From contig JBGAGY010000003.1 of NCBI GenBank assembly GCA_044226485.1, positions 372,001 to 436,000 of the forward strand: 64,000 nt of DNA. Reading direction: 5' to 3'. Shown here in pieces: positions 17,609 to 26,401 of this stretch. The notes beneath the pieces are model-generated. The model searched no databases. It was not told the DNA's origin and saw nothing but the letters and a program-made list of their open reading frames with translations. The translations under genes and the position numbers were made by a program. The first letter of the stretch is position 1. Each line of letters starts with the position of its first letter. Source of the stretch: UBA6663 sp044226485. Its GTDB lineage: Bacteria; Chloroflexota; Anaerolineae; Anaerolineales; UBA6663.

Positions 17609-18631
17609 ATGACGTATCGACGACTCACTCGACGCGACTTCCTCAAGACGACAAGCTTGGCCGCCGGTGGCTTGTTGCTGCCGCCGCCCCCGCCCGATGG
17701 ATTGATCCGCCTGGCGGTCGGTCTGGGGCGAGCTGTGCGCGGACTGTATATCTACAGCGAGCCGTCTTTCGACTCGGATCGGCTGAACTTCCTCGCGGCA
17801 GACTCGGTGTTCGAGCTCTACGGCGACGTCATCAGCCCCGACAAGCTGCTCAACAAGCGCTGGCACCGCGTCCGACGCGGCTTCGTCCATTCCGGCCCGG
17901 TGCAGCCCGTGGCCTGGCATGAACAGACGCCGACCACAGACCTTACTGAGACCGGCGCCCTTGTCGAAGTCAGCGTCCCCGTCGCGCCCGCTCGTGCGGG
18001 CGCCGGCCCTGGCTTCCGCGAAACAGCAAGGTTTTATTATGGCACCACCCATTGGGTGCAGCAAATCGCCACCGACGACAGTGGCGGCATCTGGTATGGC
18101 ATCCTCGGGGACCTGACCCGCACGTATTCGTGGGTCGACGGCCGGCAGATGCGCCGGATCACGGCCGAAGAGATCGCGCCGATCTCGCCTGAGGTCACTG
18201 ACAAGCATATCGAGATCACGCTCAGCGAACAAATGCTCCGCGCCTACGAAGGCAGCACGCTCGTGCTTGAGCAGCGCACGTCGTGCGGCACAGCCCTGCG
18301 GCGCGAGGGCAACCGCACTATCTACAGCACGCCGACCGGCGACCTCCAGGTCATCAGCAAACGCCCGTCGCGCCACATGGCCGGCGGAGACCTGGCCTCG
18401 GCCGACGGCTACGATCTGCCCGGCGTCCCGTGGGTCAGCTACATCCATTGGTGGGGCGTGGCCATCCACGGCACGTACTGGCACGACGATTTTGGCATCC
18501 CTCGCAGCCATGGCTGCGTCAACCTGCCCAACGAAATCGCCAAGTGGGTGTACCGGTGGACGACGCCGGGCGTTCCCCTGGCCGAGCGCTGGGTGGACGC
18601 CAAGGGGACGTCGGTGATCGTTCGCGACTGA
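17609..18631 (+). CDS. L,D-transpeptidase with Tat-type signal
   Basis: A 340-residue cell-wall enzyme. The N-terminus carries the twin-arginine motif RRDFLK and a hydrophobic stretch. An SH3-like region follows (GLYIYSEPSFDSDRLN, about residues 45-95), then the YkuD catalytic domain from about 205 (KHIEITLSEQMLRAYEG). The catalytic motif HGTYWHDDFGIPRSHGCVNL contains Cys303 and the required His residues. It forms 3-3 type links or anchors proteins to peptidoglycan. The gene is divergent from the M23 gene and followed 34 bases later by a coupled set of genes. Tat export of such an enzyme is known in Chloroflexota and others. Confidence 0.93.
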   Translation: MTYRRLTRRDFLKTTSLAAGGLLLPPPPPDGLIRLAVGLGRAVRGLYIYSEPSFDSDRLNFLAADSVFELYGDVISPDKLLNKRWHRVRRGFVHSGPVQPVAWHEQTPTTDLTETGALVEVSVPVAPARAGAGPGFRETARFYYGTTHWVQQIATDDSGGIWYGILGDLTRTYSWVDGRQMRRITAEEIAPISPEVTDKHIEITLSEQMLRAYEGSTLVLEQRTSCGTALRREGNRTIYSTPTGDLQVISKRPSRHMAGGDLASADGYDLPGVPWVSYIHWWGVAIHGTYWHDDFGIPRSHGCVNLPNEIAKWVYRWTTPGVPLAERWVDAKGTSVIVRD

Positions 18632-18665
18632 TGGCGACGATCACGTACCACTGGGGGCGGTGGCG

Positions 18666-19091
18666 ATGAGTCAGCACGCGTTATTTGAAGGACTTGTGTC
18701 GGATCCCCACGGGCGCCTGGTGGCCGTCGCATTGGTCGGCGGCGAGGCGCAATACGTCGTCGAAGATGACGGCTTCCGCTTTCACCACGACGCCGAAGCG
18801 ATCGATCGACAGGTGCTCGCTCAGATGGGGCAACTGGCCGACGAGAACCGCGAAGCCCTCACCCTCGGCGTCCTGCAGATGATCGGCCAGGATGATCTCT
18901 TCACGAAGGCCGCCGTCGACGCCCAACTCAACAACATGCAGGCCGGCTTCGACCAACTCATCCGCCAGGGCCTGCCCGAGAATGCGCGCACGTACCTGGG
19001 CATGATGGGCTTCCGCGTCGTCCTCAACTTCCACGGCGAGATCGAACGCATCGATCAGCCGGCGGCGCCCGACCACGGGGACGACGAATGA
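18666..19091 (+). CDS. Conserved protein of unknown function
   Basis: A 141-residue soluble protein with no signal peptide or membrane segment. It begins with a compact beta region (FEGLVSDPHGRLVAVALVGGEAQYVVEDDGF is the first 40 residues in part), passes through a helical middle (QVLAQMGQLADENREA, AAVDAQLNNMQAGFDQL) and ends in LGMMGFRVVLNFHGEIERI with an acidic tail. I recall similar proteins only from Chloroflexota-like genomes and know no function. GGGGGCGG precedes the ATG. An in-frame GTG lies 6 bases upstream. The stop overlaps the next start by four bases, so it is translated with a CBM9-like lipoprotein. Confidence 0.75.
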   Translation: MSQHALFEGLVSDPHGRLVAVALVGGEAQYVVEDDGFRFHHDAEAIDRQVLAQMGQLADENREALTLGVLQMIGQDDLFTKAAVDAQLNNMQAGFDQLIRQGLPENARTYLGMMGFRVVLNFHGEIERIDQPAAPDHGDDE

Positions 19092-20077
19092 CCCGCGCGG
19101 CCCGATCGATGATCGTCTCGTGCCGCCTTGCGCCGGTGGCGGGCTTGCTGCTCGTGGCCGCGACGGGCTGCATTCCATTCAGGCCGATCGACACTCAGGC
19201 CACCGTCAACGCTGTCGCCACGGGCGTGCAGGGCACGCTCGAGGCGTCAGGGACGCGCCCGCCGCAGCCCACGTCGACCTCGCAGGCCACCCTGGGCGCT
19301 GACTCGCCGACCGCCACGCTCGAGCCCCCTCCGGCAACGGCCCAACCGCCGGCCGCTACGGCCACCGTCGCCCTGCCGACCGCTTTGCCCGCCACCCTGA
19401 CGCCGCAGGCCGCCACGCCGAGCGGCCTGCACCGCGACGGCACGCCGCTGCTTGTCGCCATTCGGCCCGGAACCGCGCCGACCATCGACAGCGACCTGAG
19501 CGAGTGGACGCTCGATCTGCGTCTCGACCAAAACGCCTTCGGCGGGGATCAGTGGACCGGCCTCGGCGACGACTCGGCCGACTACGCGCTCGAGTGGGAC
19601 GACACTCGCCTGTACCTGGCCGTCCGCGTCAGCGATGACGTCTTCGTGCAGACCCAACGCGGTGAGACGGTCTTCCGCGGCGACAGCCTCGAGCTCCTGT
19701 TCGACTCGGAACTCGGCGGCGACTTCACCTCGACCCAACTCAGCGCCGACGACACGCAACTCGGCCTCTCGCCCGGCGACTTCGCCGGAATCGGGGCCGA
19801 CACTTACCTGTGGTTCCCGGCCGATCGCAAAGGCTCGTCAACCGGGATCTCGCTGGCCGCGCGCAAGACGAGCGCGGGCTACGATCTCGAAGCGTCGATC
19901 CCGTGGTCGTTGTTCAACGTCACGCCGACGGCCGGCGCCCGGTACGGCTTCCTGCTGTCGCTCAACGACAACGACATGCCTAACTCGGCCACGCAGCAGA
20001 GCATGATCTCGAGCACAACGGGACGACGGCTGACCAACCCCACAACCTGGGCGACGCTCGAACTGCGCGCCCCATGA
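19088..20077 (+). CDS. Lipoprotein with C-terminal CBM9-like domain
   Basis: A 329-residue exported protein. The signal ends in lipobox ATGC (Cys28). Residues 45-115 are a low-complexity Ala/Pro/Thr tether. Residues 130-329 resemble the CBM9/DOMON sugar-binding fold: IDSDLSEWT, the LEWDDTRLYLAVRVSDD strand pair, GDSLELLFD and YDLEASIPWSLFN. Such domains bind carbohydrates or haem-like ligands at the surface. Start and stop overlap both neighbours by four bases, indicating tight translational coupling with an unknown protein and a methyltransferase. Confidence 0.83.
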   Translation: MTRAARSMIVSCRLAPVAGLLLVAATGCIPFRPIDTQATVNAVATGVQGTLEASGTRPPQPTSTSQATLGADSPTATLEPPPATAQPPAATATVALPTALPATLTPQAATPSGLHRDGTPLLVAIRPGTAPTIDSDLSEWTLDLRLDQNAFGGDQWTGLGDDSADYALEWDDTRLYLAVRVSDDVFVQTQRGETVFRGDSLELLFDSELGGDFTSTQLSADDTQLGLSPGDFAGIGADTYLWFPADRKGSSTGISLAARKTSAGYDLEASIPWSLFNVTPTAGARYGFLLSLNDNDMPNSATQQSMISSTTGRRLTNPTTWATLELRAP

Positions 20078-21063
20078 CGGCCACCGCGTCCTCCCGCGGT
20101 GCGCCCAGCCGCAGTCACGCCGACCTCCTGGCTCGCGCCATCGATCGGCGCGCCGCGTTGAACCGACCCGACCAGACGGCTTACCGGCTGCTCCACCGCG
20201 ACGCAGACGGCGTGCCCGGGCTCGCCCTTGATCGCTTCGGCGACTGCCTCGTTGCGCATCTCTACGACGACGTCGAAGTTGATCGCGACCTCTTGTCCGA
20301 GGCCAGGCGTCTCGTCGCGGCGCGCGCCGTCTACGCCAAGCGCCGGCCCTCACAGGCCAGCCGCCTGACCGACGCGGAGCGCGACGCCCTGGCGCCGGCA
20401 ACCCCGCTCCTCGGAAAGGCGGTGCCCGAGACCGTCGTGCTGGAGGGCGGCGCGCAGTTCGAAATCCGGCCCGGCGGGGGCCTGAGCGTGGGGCTCTTCC
20501 TTGACATGCGCGACGTGCGCGCGGCGGTGCGCGAACTAGCCGATGGCCGGCGCGTGTTGAATTGCTTTGCGTATACCTGCGCGTTTGGCGTGTCAGCCGG
20601 CCTCGGTCGCGCCGCCGAAGTCGTCAACGTCGACGTGTCGCAGTCCGTGCTGGCCTGGGGCAAACGCAACTACGCCCTCAACGGCCTCGAGACGTCGGAC
20701 AGGGACTTCATCTTCGGCGACGTTTTCGACTGGCTCGGCCGCTTCGGTCGCAAAGGCCGACAGTTCGACCTCGTCATCGTGGATCCACCGCCTTACGCGA
20801 CCACACGGTCGTCGCGCTTCTCGATCACACGCGATCTCGGCCGGCTGATCGCCCTGGCGGCGGCATGCGTGGCGCCGGGCGGCTCTGTGCTGGCCTGCGC
20901 CAACGCTGCCGAGTTGTCAGAGTCGGGGTTCGAACGAGCGCTGACCGCCGACCTCGACAGGCGCCGAAGTCGCATCGAGCGCCGCTGGCATGAGCCGGAC
21001 GTCGACTTTCCGCGGCCACGCGGCGCACCGCCGTACCTGAAGGTCGCGTTGTTGACGCTGTGA
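20074..21063 (+). CDS. Class I rRNA methyltransferase, RlmI/RlmK-like
   Basis: A 329-residue SAM-dependent methyltransferase of the RlmI type, expected to methylate a cytosine C5 or related position in 23S rRNA. The N-terminal region (YRLLHRDADGVPGLALDRFGD) is PUA-like. GLFLDMRDVR, then motif I (VLNCFAYTCAFGVSAGLG), the NVDVS loop and VDPPPYA (motif IV) follow. The C-terminus RGAPPYLKVALL is family-typical. It is shorter than E. coli RlmI (about 396 residues) because the N-terminus is short. ATGA overlap with the upstream gene. Confidence 0.88.
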   Translation: MTATASSRGAPSRSHADLLARAIDRRAALNRPDQTAYRLLHRDADGVPGLALDRFGDCLVAHLYDDVEVDRDLLSEARRLVAARAVYAKRRPSQASRLTDAERDALAPATPLLGKAVPETVVLEGGAQFEIRPGGGLSVGLFLDMRDVRAAVRELADGRRVLNCFAYTCAFGVSAGLGRAAEVVNVDVSQSVLAWGKRNYALNGLETSDRDFIFGDVFDWLGRFGRKGRQFDLVIVDPPPYATTRSSRFSITRDLGRLIALAAACVAPGGSVLACANAAELSESGFERALTADLDRRRSRIERRWHEPDVDFPRPRGAPPYLKVALLTL

Positions 21064-21094
21064 CACCCAGCCCGAGCGCCCTGCCCTGAGCCCC

Positions 21095-23737
21095 ATGTTC
21101 CGACACAACGACTCCGATCTGTTCCTGCCGCTCGATGGCCCGTGGCGCTTCTCGCTGGCCGCTGGCCCAGAGCGCGTCGTGACCGTCCCGAGCGCATGGG
21201 AGGCCGAGACCGGTGACTACCTGACCGAGGGCCCGGCCGTATACACACGCGAGGTCGAGCTCGGTCCCGAATGGAGAGATTGCCGCGTCTGGCTCGAGGT
21301 CGATGCGGCCAGCTTCGTTGTCGACGTCTTCGTCAACGGTGCATCGGTCGGCGCGCACCGAGGGATGTGGTCGCCCTTCCAAATCGAGTTGACCGCTCAC
21401 CTGCGCACCGGTATCAACGTGCTGCGGCTCGAAGCCTGGAAGCCCGGCCGCCGTTACCCGATGCGCGAAGCGTTGGCCGGCTTTCTCCCGGATGTGTGCA
21501 CCACCTTCGGCGGTCTCTGGCAATCCGTACGATTACGCGGCGCCCACCCACCGGCCGTCGGGCTGCAGGATGTGCTGTGGACAGTGGCCGAGGATGGCAG
21601 CGTGACGGTCAGCGCGGCCATCGCCGGCGCCGTGCCGCCTGAGGCCCAGGTCGAGCTGACGGTCGGGCAGACCCGGGTGACTGTGGCTTTGACTCCCGGC
21701 GCAGCGTCGTTCGACATCGTGGCGCCTCGAGCCCTGCGCCGCCGCTTTTCAGCGCACTCGCCGCGATCGACAACGGCCACCGTCAGGCTATGCGACAAGG
21801 GTTCGCAGCCGCTTGCCTCTCTGTCGCGGCAGCTCGGCCGCCGCTGGTTCGCGGCGAAGGAAGACAGCCTGCTGCTCAACAACGCGCCCGTGCACCTGCG
21901 CGGCGTGCTCGACTGGGGCTGGAACCCGCACGCCGTGGCGCCGCGCCTGGACGACGTGCCGAGCCAGTTTTCTCGGGCGCGCGAGCTCGGCTTCAACCTG
22001 TGGAAGTGCTGTCTGTATGTGCCCGACGAAGCGTTCCTGGATGCGGCTGACGCCGCCGGGATGTGGGTCTGGCTCGAGATGCCGCTCTGGCTGCCATCGG
22101 TTACGCCTTCGCTCGAAGCACTCGCCCTGAACGAATACCGCTCAATCTTCGAACGGCTGCATCATCACCCGTGCATCGCCGTGGTCACGTTGGGCTGCGA
22201 GCTCAATCGCGCGACGAGCGCGGCCTTCCTGCGCGAGCTCGACGCCCTGGCGCGGCGCTACTTCGCCGGCGCCTTGATCGGCGACAACTCGGGCTCGTCG
22301 GAAGCCTATGGCGGCGTGCGCGTCGACCTCAGCGACTTCATCGACTACCACTTCTATGCGGACCCGCATTTCTTCGGGCCGCTGATCGAGCACTTCGGTC
22401 GCGCCTACCGTCGGCCCCGTCCCTGGCTGTATGGCGAGTTCTGCGACGCCGACACGCTGCGCGATTTCGAACCGGCTCGATCAAGCTGGTGGCTTACCGC
22501 CGCCATGCCGTTGGACCGTGACGACTATCTGGCTCAACGCGACCACGCCAGCCGATTTGCCGCAGCGGGCGTCGTCGACGATGGCAAGGCTTTGTCGGCC
22601 ATCGGGCGGCGGCAGGCCACTGCGGTGCGCAAGCACATCCTCGAACGCGTGCGGCGCGAAAGCGCCACCGGTGGCTACGTCGTGACGGGTTGGCGCGATA
22701 CACCGATCACGACGTCTGGCGTGGTTGATGACGACCTCGCCTTGAAGTTCGAACCCGACGTCTGGCGCAGGTTCAACGCGGATCGGATCCTGTGCCTGGA
22801 TCGGGATCGCCGACGGCTCTGGTCCGGGGGAGATCAGCCATCGCCGCGCGAACCCTACGTGTTCTGGTCGCGGGAGATGACCGAGCTTCATCTGATCGTC
22901 GCGAACGGTGGCCCCGACTTGCCGCTCGGCCGCCTGACCTGGGAACTGCGCGACGACAACGGGCAAGCCATCGACCTGGGCGCCGTCACAGCGCAGCCCG
23001 TGCCGGCCGGTGTGTCGCGCGAGATCGCCATCCTCGATCTCACCCTGCCCGTGGCGACAGCGCCGCGCGCGTTGACGCTCACGGCTGCCTGGTCTGATCG
23101 TGGCCACCACGAACGCGGCATCACGAATGCCTGGCGGCTCCTGATCCTGCCGCGTCCGACGATGCCGTCGGTCGTGGCGATCTCGGGGCTCGTCGCCCAT
23201 CGATCAGCGCTGAAGGCGCTCTGGCCGACGACGGCCTTCGTCGAACTCGCTGACGCGCCGACGTCGGCCCCGCTGCTGACTGACGCCTGCACGCCGGAAG
23301 TTGGAGCCGCCATGGCCGGCGGTCGCCAAGGCCTGATCTGGCTGTCGCAACCACAGCCTGGGCTGACCGACGCGCGGCCGTTCTGGCGGGAGGCGATCCA
23401 CCAGGTCGACCACCAGCGGTTCGGCCTGCCGGTCAGCGATCACGCTGATCTGACAGCTCACGGCGTCGCCAGCGGCCTGTGCCTTGTGCCGGAGGCTGAT
23501 GTGTGGGCCCTGGCGTTCGCGCACCCCGGCCTTTCGATGATCGCGCGGCCGTGGCGGCGGTTCGACGCCCGGCGGTTCGATTGGCGCGATCACTGGCTGG
23601 ATGTGAGTCTCGGTTCAGGGCGTTGCGCCGTCACCACGCTGCGCCTGGCCGGCGGCGAAGGCGAGCAGGCCGCACAGCTGACGTCGAATCCGCTCGGCGT
23701 CTGGCTTCTGGCGCGCGGCATCTCGTCGGCGTCTTAG
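21095..23737 (+). CDS. Glycoside hydrolase family 2 protein
   Basis: An 880-residue GH2-type enzyme without a signal peptide. The N-terminal jelly-roll sugar-binding domain spans about residues 1-160 (PLDGPWRFSLA, FVNGASVGAHRGMWSPF), then an Ig-like domain (about 160-265) and a TIM barrel (about 270-530, WGWNPHAVAPRLDD, FNLWKCCLYVPDEAF). The likely acid/base is Glu369 in GCELNR and the nucleophile Glu448 in LYGEFCD, 79 residues apart as expected for GH2. The residue before the acid/base is Cys rather than the usual Asn. The last roughly 350 residues include more beta domains. Substrate (galactoside, glucuronide or mannoside) is not determinable. It follows the RlmI-like gene by 31 bases. Confidence 0.85.
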   Translation: MFRHNDSDLFLPLDGPWRFSLAAGPERVVTVPSAWEAETGDYLTEGPAVYTREVELGPEWRDCRVWLEVDAASFVVDVFVNGASVGAHRGMWSPFQIELTAHLRTGINVLRLEAWKPGRRYPMREALAGFLPDVCTTFGGLWQSVRLRGAHPPAVGLQDVLWTVAEDGSVTVSAAIAGAVPPEAQVELTVGQTRVTVALTPGAASFDIVAPRALRRRFSAHSPRSTTATVRLCDKGSQPLASLSRQLGRRWFAAKEDSLLLNNAPVHLRGVLDWGWNPHAVAPRLDDVPSQFSRARELGFNLWKCCLYVPDEAFLDAADAAGMWVWLEMPLWLPSVTPSLEALALNEYRSIFERLHHHPCIAVVTLGCELNRATSAAFLRELDALARRYFAGALIGDNSGSSEAYGGVRVDLSDFIDYHFYADPHFFGPLIEHFGRAYRRPRPWLYGEFCDADTLRDFEPARSSWWLTAAMPLDRDDYLAQRDHASRFAAAGVVDDGKALSAIGRRQATAVRKHILERVRRESATGGYVVTGWRDTPITTSGVVDDDLALKFEPDVWRRFNADRILCLDRDRRRLWSGGDQPSPREPYVFWSREMTELHLIVANGGPDLPLGRLTWELRDDNGQAIDLGAVTAQPVPAGVSREIAILDLTLPVATAPRALTLTAAWSDRGHHERGITNAWRLLILPRPTMPSVVAISGLVAHRSALKALWPTTAFVELADAPTSAPLLTDACTPEVGAAMAGGRQGLIWLSQPQPGLTDARPFWREAIHQVDHQRFGLPVSDHADLTAHGVASGLCLVPEADVWALAFAHPGLSMIARPWRRFDARRFDWRDHWLDVSLGSGRCAVTTLRLAGGEGEQAAQLTSNPLGVWLLARGISSAS

Positions 23738-23794
23738 CCTCGCGGCGAGAGCGTTCTTCAACTTGCTCACCGGCCAGAAGGACTCAAGGAAATA

Positions 23795-23828
23795 GCCAGG
23801 GACTCTTGCCATCGCAGGAATCCCTGGC
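23795..23828 (+). terminator. Hairpin after the GH2 gene
   Basis: GCCAGGGA (23795-23802) and TCCCTGGC (23821-23828) form an 8-bp stem with an 18-base loop, 57 bases after the GH2 stop. There is no T tract. Confidence 0.4.
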
Positions 23829-23883
23829 GGGTCGCTCGTGCAAACGGGTAAAGCCGCAGGTCACGGTCAATCGTTCATTCAGG

Positions 23884-23889
23884 TAGAAT
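23884..23889 (+). promoter_or_regulatory. -10-like box for map
   Basis: TAGAAT (5/6 match) ends 7 bases before ATG 23897, placing the transcription start at the start codon. Confidence 0.45.
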
Positions 23890-23896
23890 CTTGAAG

Positions 23897-24688
23897 ATGT
23901 TTACTCGCAACCAACCGCCCGCCATGTCGCTCAAGCGGCCCGACGAGATCGCGGCCATGCGCGAATCGGGTCGCCTGGTCGCGCAGGCTTTCGAGCTGAT
24001 GCGCACCATCATCCAACCCGGCGTTCGACTGATCGACGTCGACGACGCGGTGGCCGCCTTCCTGAAGGAACGCGGCGCTCAGCCGCTGTATAAGGGGTAT
24101 CGCGGCAGCCCACCGAGCCACCCGCCCTTCCCTGGCGTGATCTGCGCCTCGGTGAACCACGAGGTCTGCCACGGCTTTCCTGACAAGCGCAAGCTCAAGG
24201 ATGGAGACATCGTCGGCATCGACATCGGGCTCAACTATCAGGGGTTCTGCGGCGACGCCTGCGTGACGTTCCCGGTGGGCGCGATCGCGCCCGCTACCGA
24301 GCGGCTCCTGCGCATCACGCAGGAGTGCCTCGACAAAGGCATTCAGACGGCTCAACCGGGGAGGCACCTGACGGACATCGGCGCCATGATTCAGCTTCAC
24401 GCCGAAGCGAACGGCTTCAGCGTCGTCCGCGAATGGGGTGGACATGGCATCGGCCGAAACCTGCATGAGCCGCCGCACGTCTCGCACATCGGGCCAGGCG
24501 GCCGCGGCCCCAAGCTGCGCCCAGGCATGGTGTTCACCATCGAGCCGATGATCAACGCGGGTCAGCCCGAGTGGGATCTGCTTGCCGATGGGTGGACGGT
24601 GGTGACGCGCGATGGCAGCCTCTCGGCGCAATACGAGCACACGATCGCGATCACCGAAGACGGGCCGCAGATTCTCACCGTGGTGTAG
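23897..24688 (+). CDS. map: Methionine aminopeptidase, type I
   Basis: A 263-residue type I enzyme that removes the initiator methionine from nascent proteins. The five metal ligands are present: Asp109, Asp120, His183 (GGHGIG), Glu216 (FTIEPM) and Glu247 (YEHT). The substrate-site His92 lies in EVCHGFP. Length is standard. The ATG at 23897 is chosen because a TAGAAT box ends 7 bases before it. A TTG two codons upstream and an internal ATG at 23924 (MSLKRPDE) are the alternatives. A perfect 28-bp hairpin follows 11 bases after the stop. Confidence 0.95.
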   Translation: MFTRNQPPAMSLKRPDEIAAMRESGRLVAQAFELMRTIIQPGVRLIDVDDAVAAFLKERGAQPLYKGYRGSPPSHPPFPGVICASVNHEVCHGFPDKRKLKDGDIVGIDIGLNYQGFCGDACVTFPVGAIAPATERLLRITQECLDKGIQTAQPGRHLTDIGAMIQLHAEANGFSVVREWGGHGIGRNLHEPPHVSHIGPGGRGPKLRPGMVFTIEPMINAGQPEWDLLADGWTVVTRDGSLSAQYEHTIAITEDGPQILTVV

Positions 24689-24698
24689 ACGTCACAAT

Positions 24699-24759
24699 AT
24701 GACGAACGACGAAGGACGAAGGTTGTCTCACACAACCTTCGTCCTTCGTCGTTCGTCAT
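24699..24759. repeat. Family A palindrome, copy 2, bidirectional terminator
   Basis: Arms 24699-24726 and 24732-24759 are perfect 28-base complements around the loop CTCAC. The element lies between the convergent map and manA genes with 10 and 8 bases to spare. Its core (GACGAAGGACGAA) and loop match the copy at 6975-7031, in the opposite orientation. Confidence 0.85.
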
Positions 24760-24767
24760 TCGTCTTG

Positions 24768-25739
24768 TTAGGGCACAAACGCCCGTAACGCCTTGCCGTC
24801 GCCTGAGACTGTGAACGAGCCGACATTGGCCGGGATCACGGCCGTTTCGAGCGGACCGAGTTCGAGGTCCCAGGCCGAGCCCGCCACCTGAACAGCGCCC
24901 TGGATGCTCGTCAGCACCTGAAAGGACTCGCCCTCAGTGTCCAGGTTCAGCACTTTGCCGCCCGGTTCGAGCCGTTGAAGCTCGAAGTACTCGCACTGCG
25001 TCACGGTGCGAACGCCGGGCGAGCTCTCGGCCCTGACCGGTTCAGCGCGGCCTGTCAGGGCGCTGTCGATCACGGCCAGCGACTTCTCGACATGCAGGTC
25101 GCGGCCCGCCTTGGCCGGGCGATCCCAGTCCCAGACGCGATAGGTGATATCCGAGGTTTGCTGAACTTCATAGAGCAGCAGACCGGGTCCGAGGGCATGC
25201 AGCGTTCCCGCGCGGATAAAAAACGTGTCTCCGGGTCGCGCCGGCACCGATTGCATCAGCGGGACGAGGCCCTCGCGCCCGCGCACGGAGCCATCGGCGG
25301 CTTCGCGCACGGCCTTCGCCAGGCGTTCGGCCGACACGCCGGGTCGCATGCCGACGATGATCTCGGCGTTTGGTTCGGCATCGAGGATGTGCCAGGCCTC
25401 GGTCTTGCCGAACTGCCCGGCGCCCTCCAACTCGACGGCCTGCGCGTCATTGGGGTGAACCTGCACTGACAGCCAGTCGCGGCAGTCGAGGAGTTTGATC
25501 AGCAGCGGGACGCGCAGCCCGGTGCGCCGCATCGGCTTGCGACCGAGAAAGGCCTCGCCCTCCGCCGCCGCGATGGCGCCGAGCGAACGGCCAGCGTTCG
25601 GTCCGTCTGCCACGAGGTCGTCCTCGTACGCGATCCAGGCTTCGCCGATCGGCTGGGCTGCCGCCTGCAGGCGCTGCCCGCCCCAGACGCGCGCGTGATA
25701 TTGAGGGATCAGACGCAGGCCAATGGGTTCCATATCCAC
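24768..25739 (-). CDS. manA: Class I mannose-6-phosphate isomerase
   Basis: A 323-residue zinc enzyme interconverting mannose 6-phosphate and fructose 6-phosphate. The cupin metal ligands are Gln93 and His95 (VQVHPND), Glu114 (GKTEAW) and His181 (AGTLHALGPG). The short length (about 320 versus 390 in E. coli) is usual for the Gram-positive-type class I enzyme. AAGAGGTG precedes the ATG, and a second in-frame ATG (MEPIG) lies two codons in. It is last in a minus-strand run behind two SCO genes. It could supply mannose precursors for the polyprenol-phosphate pathway at 8533. Confidence 0.93.
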   Translation of the reverse strand: MDMEPIGLRLIPQYHARVWGGQRLQAAAQPIGEAWIAYEDDLVADGPNAGRSLGAIAAAEGEAFLGRKPMRRTGLRVPLLIKLLDCRDWLSVQVHPNDAQAVELEGAGQFGKTEAWHILDAEPNAEIIVGMRPGVSAERLAKAVREAADGSVRGREGLVPLMQSVPARPGDTFFIRAGTLHALGPGLLLYEVQQTSDITYRVWDWDRPAKAGRDLHVEKSLAVIDSALTGRAEPVRAESSPGVRTVTQCEYFELQRLEPGGKVLNLDTEGESFQVLTSIQGAVQVAGSAWDLELGPLETAVIPANVGSFTVSGDGKALRAFVP

Positions 25740-25760
25740 ACCTCTTTGGTTGCCGCCGCC

Positions 25761-26375
25761 TCACTGACTGAGCAAGGCCCGGAAGTCGTTCACCATGTCG
25801 TCACGCGGAAAATCAAAGGGCCAGATCGTGCGCAGCTGGCCCTGTCGATCGATCAAGAGCACTGTCGCCGAATGATCGACCAGATAGCCGGCGCTCGAAC
25901 TCGGAGCGTCTTGCTTCTGATAGAACACGCCGTAGGCCCCGGCCACGCGGGCGATATCGTCGGGGCTGCCCGTCATGCCCACGAAGGTGGGATTGAAGCC
26001 CTTGGCGTATTGATCCGTGCGCACCGGCGTATCGCGGTCCGGATCTACCGACACGAAAAGCACCTGCACACCGTCGGAGTCGGAGCCGAGTTGATCCATT
26101 GCCATCGAGAGGTCAGCCAGGGTCTTCGGACAGACGTCAGGGCAAAACGTGTAGCCAAAGTAGAGCGCCACGACCTTGCCGCGGAACTGGCTCAACCTGA
26201 CCGTCTGGTTGTCGCCGCTCTGGAGTTGGAAGTCGTACGCCGGGCGGGGTGACTCGATGGCCACACCGCGCAGCGGCGGTGGAGCAATGTACGTTCGATA
26301 GACCCAGATCCCGCCGAAGAGTAGGGCCAGGCCGATGAGCGTGCCTGCGGCAAATAGAGCGATGCGTTTGATCAT
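25761..26375 (-). CDS. SCO1/SenC family copper chaperone
   Basis: A 204-residue membrane-anchored thioredoxin-fold protein. One N-terminal helix (residues 4-23) precedes the domain. The copper ligands are Cys78 and Cys82 (CPDVC) and His168 (LVDHSAT), so metal-binding capacity is intact. SCO proteins deliver copper to the CuA site of cytochrome c oxidase. No oxidase genes are visible here. The start MIKRIALF at 26375 is chosen because the frame upstream lacks any signal-like sequence and overlaps the preceding gene. It follows a second SCO-like gene by 26 bases. Confidence 0.93.
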   Translation of the reverse strand: MIKRIALFAAGTLIGLALLFGGIWVYRTYIAPPPLRGVAIESPRPAYDFQLQSGDNQTVRLSQFRGKVVALYFGYTFCPDVCPKTLADLSMAMDQLGSDSDGVQVLFVSVDPDRDTPVRTDQYAKGFNPTFVGMTGSPDDIARVAGAYGVFYQKQDAPSSSAGYLVDHSATVLLIDRQGQLRTIWPFDFPRDDMVNDFRALLSQ

Positions 26376-26401
26376 GGTCCCGATGATACCGTGAGGTCCG
26401 T

